Translations under genes and position numbers: made by a program
In this document: in pieces, positions 1 through 6,332 of the stretch
How the letters are laid out: each line of letters opens with the position of its first letter
How positions within the stretch are numbered: the stretch's first letter is position 1
Notes under the pieces: generated by a model
Databases searched by the model: none
Seen by the model: the letters and a program-made list of their open reading frames with translations, nothing else
Told to the model about the DNA's origin: nothing
Assembly: GCA_022706885.1 (NCBI GenBank)
Contig: JAKJBR010000025.1
Span: 1 to 16,837, forward strand
Direction: 5' to 3'
Origin: DUPQ01 sp022706885
Lineage (GTDB): Bacteria > Bacillota > Clostridia > DUPQ01
Length of the DNA: 16,837 nucleotides

Positions 1-666
1 GGCAAACATGAATGTTTTAACATAAAGGTCGGGATTTTTAACCAGAACCAATCCGCCGTCTCCCGCGGAGATGTGCTTGAAATCGTTGAGACTGAAGCAG
101 CCCATATCACCTATGGTTCCCGCCAGATGTCCTTTGTATCTGCACATGAAGCTCTGAGCACAGTCTTCCACAACAAAAATGTTGTGCTTTCTTGCGATTG
201 CCATTATTTCATCCATTTCGGCAGGATTGCCCGCAAGATGCACCACTACAATGGCTTTGGTCTTTTCGGTAATGCATTTCTCTATACTCTTGGGATCCAT
301 ATTGTAGGTATGCGGATCCAGGTCTGCAAACACGGGAATGGCATTCTGATACATAATCCCTATTATGCTTCCCATGTCGGTGATAGGGGAGGTTATGACC
401 TCGTCTCCTTCCGTTACACCCAAAGCACCTAAAGCTACATGGATGGCTGCGGTACCCGACGATGCTGCCACGCAGTGTTCCGCTCCGTACATTTTGGCGA
501 ACTTGGCACATAATGTCTTGACTTTGGTTCCCGACCAGTAGAACAATGTGTTCTGATCCAGTGCTTCTTTGAGCTGGGTAAGTTCTTCTTCCCCGAATCT
601 TCTTCCCGTACCGTAAGGTTGCTGTTTTACTTTCTCGCCGCCGTATAAGGCAAGTTGTTTTTTCAT
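1..666 (-). CDS. DegT/DnrJ/EryC1/StrS family PLP-dependent aminotransferase (3' end beyond the window)
   Basis: The frame is open for all 222 codons from an ATG at 666 to the window edge, so the C-terminus is missing. Visible fold-type-I aminotransferase features are SSGTAA (residues 69-74, cofactor phosphate region), VVEDCAQS (165-172, with Asp168 expected to contact the PLP ring nitrogen) and FSLNDFKHISAGDGG (191-205), where Lys197 is the expected internal-aldimine lysine. This is the layout of the DegT/DnrJ/EryC1/StrS family, whose members usually transaminate keto sugars bound to nucleotides; some use other keto substrates such as inosose. An AGGAGG site lies about 9 nt upstream of the ATG. 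The gene starts 13 bp after dppA, and its ribosome binding site nearly abuts the dppA stop, so the two are almost certainly co-transcribed. The substrate cannot be read from this part of the protein. Family confidence is high; function is only generic. Confidence 0.93.
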   Translation of the reverse strand, partial: MKKQLALYGGEKVKQQPYGTGRRFGEEELTQLKEALDQNTLFYWSGTKVKTLCAKFAKMYGAEHCVAASSGTAAIHVALGALGVTEGDEVITSPITDMGSIIGIMYQNAIPVFADLDPHTYNMDPKSIEKCITEKTKAIVVVHLAGNPAEMDEIMAIARKHNIFVVEDCAQSFMCRYKGHLAGTIGDMGCFSLNDFKHISAGDGGLVLVKNPDLYVKTFMFA

Positions 667-679
667 TCAGTTTTTCCTC

Positions 680-1462
680 CTATAGTAATACTGATAAATA
701 ATCGGTTATTTCCGGTATTCTCTTTATAACTCTTCTTGCGTCTACTCTCTCCACACCCGGTCTCTCGGCAGCTCTGTCACAATAATCGGTCCTTGTGAAA
801 TCCACTATTATTTCCACCGGCTTGGAGACGGTATATGGCTTTATCTTGCCTACAAGCGATATGGCGGCTGCCGCATTTGATTCAATGATTTTTTCGCATA
901 AATCAAAGTCATATGCTTCCGCTTTATTTCTCCCTATGCCTTTTTTAACAGCGGCAACCTGTATGTCTCCGAAGAAGTGTTTGGCTTCACTGCATGCCGC
1001 CTCATCACCCGATGCGAATATTACCGGTGCGCCGTATGAGCCGAAAAAAGCTCCGCCCTGCACAAGTTCTCCGCATCGCACACCGTTTAAATAGTAGTTG
1101 TACCAGCTTACGGAAGACTGTACATGGTCTAAAAATGCACCTGTTGTACCGGGCATGGCATGAGTTCCCACAAACATAACGGCATCCACCTGTTTGTGGA
1201 TACCTTGTTTATACAGTTCAATCAGATTTATATTTACAGCTCTTTTATCCAATGCTCCGTCAATGAAGTTTTTGCCTCTTCCGTGACCGTCGGTAACCGT
1301 TACGGTATCCGCTCCTCCGTTGAAGGCTCCTCTTACTGCGGCATTGACATCCGCCATAAGTCTTACCCTGGCATACTCGTAACCGTCGGTATCATAATCA
1401 ATTTGGCTTATATCCGTTACTCCGCTTATACCTTCCAAATCCGTAATGATATGTATGTGCAT
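680..1462 (-). CDS. dppA: M55 family D-aminopeptidase (DppA-like)
   Basis: This 260-aa protein has the length and metal-ligand pattern of the DppA/M55 zinc peptidases, which remove D-amino acids from short peptides, classically D-Ala-D-Ala dipeptides from peptidoglycan turnover. Visible ligands are Asp8 and Glu10 in TDLEGISG, His60 in TDGHGRG, His101 in GTHAM and Glu132 in CGELVQGG. They match the five-ligand set known for Bacillus subtilis DppA. There is no signal peptide, so the protein is probably cytosolic. The ATG at 1462 has a modest AAGG site 5-6 nt upstream. It is the first gene of an operon with the DegT-family aminotransferase. It is not next to a dipeptide transporter, unlike the B. 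subtilis dpp operon, so its partner pathway here is unclear. Some M55 homologues are annotated only as aminopeptidases, and the substrate is inferred from the family. Confidence 0.92.
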   Translation of the reverse strand: MHIHIITDLEGISGVTDISQIDYDTDGYEYARVRLMADVNAAVRGAFNGGADTVTVTDGHGRGKNFIDGALDKRAVNINLIELYKQGIHKQVDAVMFVGTHAMPGTTGAFLDHVQSSVSWYNYYLNGVRCGELVQGGAFFGSYGAPVIFASGDEAACSEAKHFFGDIQVAAVKKGIGRNKAEAYDFDLCEKIIESNAAAAISLVGKIKPYTVSKPVEIIVDFTRTDYCDRAAERPGVERVDARRVIKRIPEITDYLSVLL

Positions 1463-1488
1463 ATTTACCTTAAATCCCTTCTTAAGGT

Positions 1489-1517
1489 ATTATACCACAG
1501 GAATATGTTCATAAACA
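1489..1517 (-). promoter_or_regulatory. Putative sigma-A promoter of the dppA operon
   Basis: The minus strand reads TATAAT at 1494-1489, and TGTTTA lies 17 bp upstream (1517-1512). The -10 is perfect and the -35 is weak. It overlaps the plus-strand promoter of the DUF4015 gene, so the two transcription units may compete or be co-regulated. Confidence 0.45.
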
Positions 1518-1536
1518 CTAAACATATCGGTATAAT
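1508..1536 (+). promoter_or_regulatory. Putative promoter of the DUF4015 gene, possibly giving a leaderless mRNA
   Basis: TTCATA (1508-1513), a 17-bp spacer and TATAAT (1531-1536) form a plausible sigma-A promoter. The -10 ends only 6 nt before the ATG at 1543, so transcription would begin at or near the start codon. No Shine-Dalgarno motif lies in front of that ATG. Confidence 0.4.
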
Positions 1537-1542
1537 GTATGT

Positions 1543-3093
1543 ATGCGTAAGAGGTCATTTCCGAAAAACTTTATAAAGCCGCTTTCTCTGTTCTTATCCC
1601 TGTTTATATGCTTAAACTTCTTAAGCATATGCAACTCGGTTACGGTAATAGCTGCGGAATTAAGCTCCGTGCATCCCGATCATGTGAGAGGACTTTATGT
1701 CAGAGCGGATATAGCATCTTTGGGACTGAAAGAAGAAAATGTTGAAAGATACTCTGAATATGTAGAAGCGCTGAAAGAAAAGAAAAATTCAAAGATTGAT
1801 ATCAGTAAGATAAATGCATTTGAAAAGATAGTAGGCCTTATTAATGCAACAAGGTTAAATGCCGCGGTTATCAATGTTAAAGACGATCAAGGCTATGTCA
1901 CCATACCTGCCGATTCGGAATATGTGTTGCAGGCGGGAAGTTATAACTATCAGCTTAAAGATATAGGTAAGACCATGGAACAGCTAAAAAAGTACGGTAT
2001 ATATACAATAGCCAGGATTGTGGTGTTCAAAGACGGTGTTCTGGCACAAAACGCTTCTCATGCAATAAAGTATGATGACGGGACGGTCTGGAAAGACTAT
2101 TCCGGTGCAGCCTGGGTGGACCCGTATGATGAATGGGTACGGCAGTATAACATAGAGGTGGCAAAACAGGCCGCAATTGCGGGGTTTGACGAAATACAGT
2201 TTGACTATATCCGGTTTCCGGAAAAGTTCTCAAAGTACGATGTGTCGAAAAAATACCTGGAGAATAAAATACGGCAGGATGAGCTGATACGGCAGTTCTT
2301 AAAAGATGCATATACGCAGCTTAAGCCGTATAATGTGAAAGTATCCGTCGACGTGTTCGGTTGTGCGGCATATCTTTGGGATGACCAACTGAACATAGAT
2401 ATCGGGCAGGTGTGGTACAACCTTACCCAAGAGGCGGATTATATAAGCCCTATGGTATACCCCAGCCATTACAGAGGTACAAACTGGTATACGCAAGGCG
2501 ACCCCAACAAGCATCCGTATGAAGTGGTAAAAGGTGCGATAGAAGACTCTTTGACAATCAATTCGGCATTTGAAGACAAGGCGGGAATAAGATTCTGGTT
2601 GCAGGATTTTTCCATGTACGATTATGAGTACGGGCCGCTTCAGATTGCGGACCAGGTCAAAGCTTTGCACGAGAAGGGGATAGATACATATATGTTCTGG
2701 AATAACAAGAATGTGTATGACCCGTATAATTATCTTATACTTGAGGATAAACATCCTAAGGTAATCCCGGACAAATATACCGTTTACGATATAGAAAACA
2801 ACAATCCTGCCGATGCCGCAAAAAGATATCTGGAAGCCGATAAGAATAAAGATTTGTATCACTCCTTTATATTAAAAGCGGGAAAAACCCGGCAGAGCGA
2901 GTATGCCGACTATGTTAAAAACATGCAGTGGTCGGGAATTACCGCATATGAGTTTACCGGTTACAGAGAAAGCTTCAATACGGCACAGGTGTTTTTCAGC
3001 ATAACAAAGCAGGGCAAACAGCAGAAAGCAGTACTGTTTATGCTCTTGGAAGAAGGTATCTGGAAAGTGCACGATTATTACATTATACGGTAA
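1543..3093 (+). CDS. Exported DUF4015 putative glycoside hydrolase with an extra C-terminal domain
   Basis: The 516-aa protein begins with basic residues (RKRSFPKNFIK) and a hydrophobic stretch (about 12-38), consistent with a signal peptide or membrane anchor. Residues about 48-395 match the DUF4015 (PF13200) TIM-barrel-like putative glycoside hydrolase family: VRGLYVRADIAS, NVKDDQGYVT, IARIVVFKD, the hallmark IQFDYIRFPE (218-227), VSVDVFGCAAY and ISPMVYPSHY (301-310). Family reasoning places catalytic acids at Asp221 and nearby acidic strands, but no substrate is established. Residues about 414-516 form a separate alpha+beta segment ending WKVHDYYIIR, resembling small NTF2-like lipoprotein domains (inference). 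The start at 1543 is required to keep the signal sequence, although no ribosome binding site precedes it. Its terminator is not obvious, and smpB has its own promoter directly downstream. Family call is strong; enzymatic activity is unproven. Confidence 0.88.
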   Translation: MRKRSFPKNFIKPLSLFLSLFICLNFLSICNSVTVIAAELSSVHPDHVRGLYVRADIASLGLKEENVERYSEYVEALKEKKNSKIDISKINAFEKIVGLINATRLNAAVINVKDDQGYVTIPADSEYVLQAGSYNYQLKDIGKTMEQLKKYGIYTIARIVVFKDGVLAQNASHAIKYDDGTVWKDYSGAAWVDPYDEWVRQYNIEVAKQAAIAGFDEIQFDYIRFPEKFSKYDVSKKYLENKIRQDELIRQFLKDAYTQLKPYNVKVSVDVFGCAAYLWDDQLNIDIGQVWYNLTQEADYISPMVYPSHYRGTNWYTQGDPNKHPYEVVKGAIEDSLTINSAFEDKAGIRFWLQDFSMYDYEYGPLQIADQVKALHEKGIDTYMFWNNKNVYDPYNYLILEDKHPKVIPDKYTVYDIENNNPADAAKRYLEADKNKDLYHSFILKAGKTRQSEYADYVKNMQWSGITAYEFTGYRESFNTAQVFFSITKQGKQQKAVLFMLLEEGIWKVHDYYIIR

Positions 3094-3116
3094 AGAATAT
3101 TAAGAATTTGTAACAA

Positions 3117-3146
3117 TTAACAATAAATTCAATTATATGGTATAAT
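3117..3146 (+). promoter_or_regulatory. Promoter of smpB (and probably ssrA)
   Basis: TTAACA (3117-3122), an 18-bp spacer and TATAAT (3141-3146) match the sigma-A consensus well. It lies just after the DUF4015 stop and 22 nt before the proposed smpB start. No comparably good promoter was seen between here and ssrA, so it may also drive tmRNA. Confidence 0.65.
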
Positions 3147-3168
3147 TTGCTTCCGAAGGAGAGTGGAC

Positions 3169-3639
3169 TTGGCTAAAGAGGACATAAAAGTCATTTCGTA
3201 TAACAGAAAAGCCGGTTTTGACTACGAGCTTATTGAGTTTTACGAGGCGGGAATCGTGCTTACAGGTACCGAAGTGAAGTCTTTAAGAGCCGGAGCGGTA
3301 AATATGCGTGATTCTTACGGGTACATAAAGGATTACGAGGCATATGTATCGGGGCTGCACATCTCCCATTATGATAAGGGAAACATAAACAATGTTGACC
3401 CCGATCGTGACAGAAAATTGCTGTTGCACAAGAGCGAGATAAGGAAACTGGTTCTGAAGATGCAGCAGAAAGGGTATACCCTTATTCCCGTAAAGTTGTA
3501 CTTTGTGAAAAACAAGGTAAAACTGGAACTGTCTTTGGCTAAAGGAAAGAAACTCTATGACAAGAGAGATTCCATCCAGAAGGGCGAAGTCGAAAGGGAA
3601 ATAAAAAGAAGAATGAAGGACAATCATACGGGGGCGTAA
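3169..3639 (+). CDS. smpB: SsrA-binding protein SmpB (trans-translation)
   Basis: SmpB binds the tRNA-like domain of tmRNA and brings it to ribosomes stalled on mRNAs lacking a stop codon. The 156-aa product has the family's usual length and landmarks: NRKAGFDYE near the N-terminus, GTEVKSLRAG (OB-fold core), LHISHYDKGN, DRDRKLLLHKSEI, GYTLIPVKLYF and the basic tail LAKGKKLYDKRDSI followed by KRRMK. A GTG at 3163 is only 1 nt from the GAAGGAG site (3155-3161). The in-frame TTG at 3169 is 7 nt away and gives MAKEDIKVI, the usual SmpB N-terminus, so TTG 3169 is chosen. The last codons and TAA (3630-3639) coincide with the first 10 nt of ssrA, so the gene for the protein physically overlaps the gene for its RNA partner. 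Confidence 0.97.
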   Translation: MAKEDIKVISYNRKAGFDYELIEFYEAGIVLTGTEVKSLRAGAVNMRDSYGYIKDYEAYVSGLHISHYDKGNINNVDPDRDRKLLLHKSEIRKLVLKMQQKGYTLIPVKLYFVKNKVKLELSLAKGKKLYDKRDSIQKGEVEREIKRRMKDNHTGA

Positions 3640-3981
3640 AGGTTTCGACGGGATGATTGAAATATTGACGGCATGCAGAGGATTCTCGTTGGCCTCTTTA
3701 AAAAACGGGAGATTAAAATAAACGCAAAACCTAATTTTGCACCTTTAGCAGCTTAAGCTGGCTAAACATCCCACCGGAAATCACGGGGTCCGGACCGGGG
3801 TGTCATCTACCGTGAAAACCCGATAATCAAAGCTTTGAGGTTAAAGGGTAAACTATGAAGCTACCGATAAAGCACCCGGCTTACAGGGGACTTTAAAGGG
3901 AAATTAAACAGTAAGCTACGCATGTAGAAGTCGGTACGGATATTGTTTCGGACGAGGGTTCGATTCCCTCCGCCTCCACCA
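3630..3981 (+). ncRNA. ssrA: Transfer-messenger RNA (tmRNA)
   Basis: The tRNA-like ends are clear. The 5' GGGGGCG (3630-3636) pairs with CGCCTCC (3971-3977, one G-U), followed by discriminator A and an encoded CCA (3979-3981). The conserved 5' stretch AAAGGTTTCGACGGG and the T-arm GAGGGTTCGATTCCCTC (3954-3970) are present. The tag reading frame starts at the resume codon GCA (3724-3726), in the context TAAACGCA, and ends at TAA (3754-3756). It encodes AKPNFAPLAA, which ends in the LAA degron recognised by ClpXP-type proteases. The span of 352 nt is normal for one-piece tmRNA. It works with SmpB, encoded immediately upstream and overlapping by 10 nt. The resume codon is inferred from context and tag composition. 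Confidence 0.97.
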
Positions 3982-3994
3982 TTATAATATGAAC

Positions 3995-4023
3995 AAGTCG
4001 ATACTAAAAATATCGGCTTTTTT
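3995..4023 (+). terminator. Rho-independent terminator of ssrA
   Basis: AAGTCGATA (3995-4003) pairs with TATCGGCTT (4011-4019; one G-T pair) around a 7-nt loop and runs into TTTTTT. It lies 13 nt after the tmRNA CCA end and closes the smpB-ssrA unit. Confidence 0.88.
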
Positions 4024-4067
4024 CTTTTTATACGGATAAATACAGCAAATCTATATTTGATTTTATT

Positions 4068-4100
4068 CTAAACTTGGCTTTCAGTCATAGTCGCACCTCC
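4068..4100 (-). other. Orphan ribosome binding site plus a 6-codon ORF
   Basis: On the minus strand GGAGGTG (4100-4094) is followed after 5 nt by ATG (4088) and a six-residue frame, MTESQV, ending in TAG at 4068. A perfect Shine-Dalgarno with ideal spacing on so short a frame suggests the remaining start of a deleted gene, or chance. The rest of 4024-4151 shows no gene. Confidence 0.15.
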
Positions 4101-4151
4101 GGTGTGTAAATGTCACTCTAAAAGAGAATTCAAGTATATAAGAGAAAAAGA

Positions 4152-4201
4152 TTCTCGTAATTTTTGACTATTCTCTCAATTTGATACATAATTTACGAGA
4201 A
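4152..4201 (+). promoter_or_regulatory. fic promoter bracketed by a perfect 9-bp inverted repeat (putative operator)
   Basis: TTGACT (4164-4169), 17 bp and CATAAT (4187-4192) make a strong sigma-A promoter. TTCTCGTAA (4152-4160) ends 3 nt upstream of the -35, and its exact reverse complement TTACGAGAA (4193-4201) abuts the -10. The half-site centres are about 41 bp apart, close to four helical turns, so proteins bound at both would face the same side. Further TTCTC/GAGAA motifs lie at 4124, 4142 and 4171. This arrangement is typical of a repressor-controlled promoter; the regulator is unknown. GAGAAAGGA (4197-4205) also supplies the ribosome binding site region. Confidence 0.6.
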
Positions 4202-4214
4202 AGGAATTTAGTTT

Positions 4215-5264
4215 ATGAGAAAGTTTAATTATTCGGATTTAAAAAACAAAACATGGGATTCTGCTATAATAAATAGAATCGGTAAAATACATGAAGCTAA
4301 GGGTAGACAGGAATTATATTTATCTCAAAAACCGGAAGAATTAAATAAATTAGTAGAACTTGCTAAAATACAAAGTACAAAAGCAAGTAACGCAATTGAA
4401 GGAATTAAAACTACTGATACAAGATTAAAAAAGATTGTAAATGAAAAAACAACTCCAAAGAACAGAGGCGAAAAAGAAATTGCCGGATATAGAGATGCAC
4501 TGAATACAATACATGAAAGTTTTGAGTATATTCCTATTACTCCAAATTATATATTACAATTGCATCGAATTTTATGCGGGCGAGATGATGAAATATCATA
4601 TGGCGGTAAATTTAAAAATGTTCAGAATTATATAAGTGCAACTGATGCCAAAGGCAATTCATATACATTGTTTACACCTGTATCTCCTTTTGAAACGCCT
4701 ACGGCGATAGACAGTTTATGTAATGAATTTAATAAAGCAATAAATAGTCATGAAGTTAACCCGCTTTTATTAATTCCTATATTTATACATGATTTCTTAT
4801 GTATTCATCCTTTTAATGATGGAAATGGCAGAATGAGCAGATTATTAACGACATTACTATTATATCGTTCAGGATATTATGTTGGAAAATATATTTCATT
4901 AGAATTGAAAGTATCAAAACTAAAGGATATATATTATGATTCATTATATGCTTCTCAAATCGGATGGCATGAAGGAAAAAATGATCCTACACCATTTGTA
5001 AGTTATCTATTAAGTATGATTGAAATGGCATATGATGATTTTGAAAGTAAAGTAGAAATTGTATCTAAAAAACTAAGTGCATATGATACAGTAAAGAATG
5101 CGTTAGATGTGAAAATCGGAAAAGTTACAAAATCTGATGTTTTAGAACTATGCCCATTACTTTCGGCAAGTTCTATTGAAAAAGTATTAGCCAAGATGGT
5201 AAAAGAAGGAAAGCTCGAAAAGAGTGGCTCCGGGAAAAATACATTCTATATCATAAAATTATAA
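4215..5264 (+). CDS. Fic family protein (class II, N-terminal inhibitory motif, C-terminal winged-helix-like domain)
   Basis: The 349-aa protein carries a complete Fic motif, HPFNDGNGRMSR (198-209). Its His198 is the catalytic base, and the GNGR loop binds the nucleotide. Such proteins transfer AMP, or rarely another nucleotide part, to target hydroxyl groups. SNAIEG (58-63) fits the (S/T)xxxE(G/N) inhibitory motif on an N-terminal helix, whose Glu62 is expected to block productive ATP binding. This makes it a self-inhibited class II Fic rather than one with a separate FicA/VbhA antitoxin. FIHDFLCIHPF preceding the motif is typical. Residues about 290-349 (VTKSDVLELCPLLSASSIEKVLAKMVKEG is in this part only in outline) resemble a winged helix-turn-helix. 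The gene is visibly more AT-rich than its neighbours and carries its own operator-like promoter, suggesting horizontal acquisition. The target protein is unknown. Confidence 0.93.
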   Translation: MRKFNYSDLKNKTWDSAIINRIGKIHEAKGRQELYLSQKPEELNKLVELAKIQSTKASNAIEGIKTTDTRLKKIVNEKTTPKNRGEKEIAGYRDALNTIHESFEYIPITPNYILQLHRILCGRDDEISYGGKFKNVQNYISATDAKGNSYTLFTPVSPFETPTAIDSLCNEFNKAINSHEVNPLLLIPIFIHDFLCIHPFNDGNGRMSRLLTTLLLYRSGYYVGKYISLELKVSKLKDIYYDSLYASQIGWHEGKNDPTPFVSYLLSMIEMAYDDFESKVEIVSKKLSAYDTVKNALDVKIGKVTKSDVLELCPLLSASSIEKVLAKMVKEGKLEKSGSGKNTFYIIKL

Positions 5265-5266
5265 CT

Positions 5267-5297
5267 TTCTCTCATTTTAGGCGACTTTTTGCGAGAA
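5267..5297. repeat. Downstream copy of the TTCTCTCA-N17-CGAGAA element
   Basis: TTCTCTCA (5267-5274) and CGAGAA (5292-5297) repeat, with exactly the same 25-nt start-to-start spacing, the pair at 4171-4178 and 4196-4201 before fic. The spacer is conserved only at scattered T positions. The element lies just 2 nt after the fic stop. It may be a second operator or a trace of the insertion boundary. Confidence 0.45.
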
Positions 5298-5302
5298 TGT
5301 AA

Positions 5303-5464
5303 TGGAGTTTGGGAGAAAGACTAAAAGAACTATGGACAGGTGTGCTACTATTGCAGACACAGATTGGAAAAATGTTCAGCGCCGGACAGTCTAATATTTT
5401 CAAATATGAGCTCGGCACTACCATGAACAAGAGATTTAAGGAAACACTAAAAGAAATGATGTAG
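5303..5464 (+). pseudogene. Orphan C-terminal gene fragment of unknown family
   Basis: A 53-codon frame opens after a stop at 5300-5302 and ends at TAG 5462-5464. It has no ATG near its beginning; the only candidates are a poor TTG at 5309 and internal ATGs. The residues look like real protein (GERLKELWTGVLLLQTQ, then FSAGQSNIFKYELG), ending KETLKEMM. The end lies 13 nt before the antirepressor remnant, and TAGGAGG at the stop supplies that gene's ribosome binding site, so the two were probably operon partners. The family is not recognised. Absence of a 5' part indicates truncation, possibly by the event that brought in fic. Confidence 0.4.
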
Positions 5465-5477
5465 GAGGAAAGCGAAA

Positions 5478-6167
5478 ATGTCGGAAAACGATAAGGTTCA
5501 GCTTTTTGAAAATCAAAAAATCCGTACCGCATGGGACAAGGAAAAAGAAGAATGGTATTTCTCCATTGTAGATGTGGTAGGTGTATTGACCAATCAGCCG
5601 GACACCCGCTTGCCGCCAAATATTGGAGCGTCCTGAAAACGCGCCTGAAAAAAAATGGAAGCGAGTTGCCTACAAAATGTAGTCAACTGAAAATGCTCTC
5701 TGCAGACGGTAAGCGTTACAAGACCGATGTTGCCAACACCGAGCAGCTTCTTCGCATTATCCAGTCGATTCCATCCCCAAAAGCGGAACCTTTTAAGTTG
5801 TGGCTTGCACAAGTCGGCAGAGAGCGCATAGAAGAAACCATTGATCCTGAACTTGCCGTTAACCGCGCATTGGAGACTTATCAGAAAAAGGGTTACAGCG
5901 ACGAATGGATTCATCAGCGGATTCTTTCTATCCGAGTCCACCTCAACGGAGATTTCCAAGAATGAGAATCCAGGCTCTTTTGAAGAGAGCCATGCAATTG
6001 CAAAGCGTGGTGGTACAGCGGCAAAAGAAGCCAGGTCTGCTGTTGAGAAGCAGACGGGAAAGCCGGTGATTACAAACCGGAACGCAGCACAGCTCAACGC
6101 CGTTGTAACGAATCTGATTGAAAACACCGACGACATCATTGACACAGACGGAGGTGGTGACAAATGA
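5478..6167 (+). pseudogene. Decayed BRO-N/prophage antirepressor-like gene (frameshift plus internal deletion)
   Basis: The reading begins at ATG 5478 behind AGGAGG with EKEEWYFSIVDVVGVLTNQP, the start of a Bro-N-type domain, but this frame stops at TGA 5634. The homologous continuation (AAKYWSVLKTRLKKNGSELP, then KMLSADGKRYKTDVANTEQL and KLWLAQVGRERIEETIDPEL) is in another frame up to about 5936, so a frameshift lies near 5600-5612. After LSIR the frame ends, and the family's C-terminal tail (STSTEISKNENPGSFEE, KRGGTAAKEAR, NAAQLNAVV) resumes in the third frame and runs to TGA 6165-6167. From memory of this family, roughly 80 residues that normally lie between these blocks are absent, implying an internal deletion near 5936-5940. 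Full-length relatives occur in gut Clostridia and Bacteroidetes near restriction genes or prophages. It is unlikely to be functional. Confidence 0.72.
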
Positions 6168-6274
6168 ATGCCGTAATCTCGGCTTTGAAAGCAATGTCTC
6201 CACCGGATAAGGTGAAATTATATTTTACGGTCCTACTTATTATCCTATCGGCATCACTTATGCAATTGTTTTAA
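6164..6274 (+). CDS. 36-aa putative single-pass membrane peptide
   Basis: The ATG at 6164 overlaps the antirepressor-remnant stop (ATGA), the classic sign of translational coupling, and GGAGGT (6150-6155) lies 8 nt upstream. The peptide has a short polar start (MNAVISALKAMSPPDKVK) and a hydrophobic stretch, LYFTVLLIILSASLMQLF (19-36), that could span the membrane. It ends at TAA 6272-6274. It may be a small accessory protein of the mobile locus that outlived its partner. No family is recognised, and a chance ORF cannot be excluded. Confidence 0.4.
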   Translation: MNAVISALKAMSPPDKVKLYFTVLLIILSASLMQLF

Positions 6275-6332
6275 TTGCCCTCGGGTGATATGATTTGGAT
6301 AGCAAAAACAGTCCGTAAGATGAGGTGTTCAA

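Noticed and set aside
73..432. Plus-strand ORF opposite the aminotransferase
   Set aside because: The minus-strand frame encodes a recognisable DegT-family protein with catalytic motifs; the plus frame is its shadow.
3163..3165. GTG as the smpB start
   Set aside because: It lies only 1 nt from the GAAGGAG site, and it adds two residues not typical of SmpB; the TTG at 3169 has ideal spacing and gives the usual MAKxDIK start.
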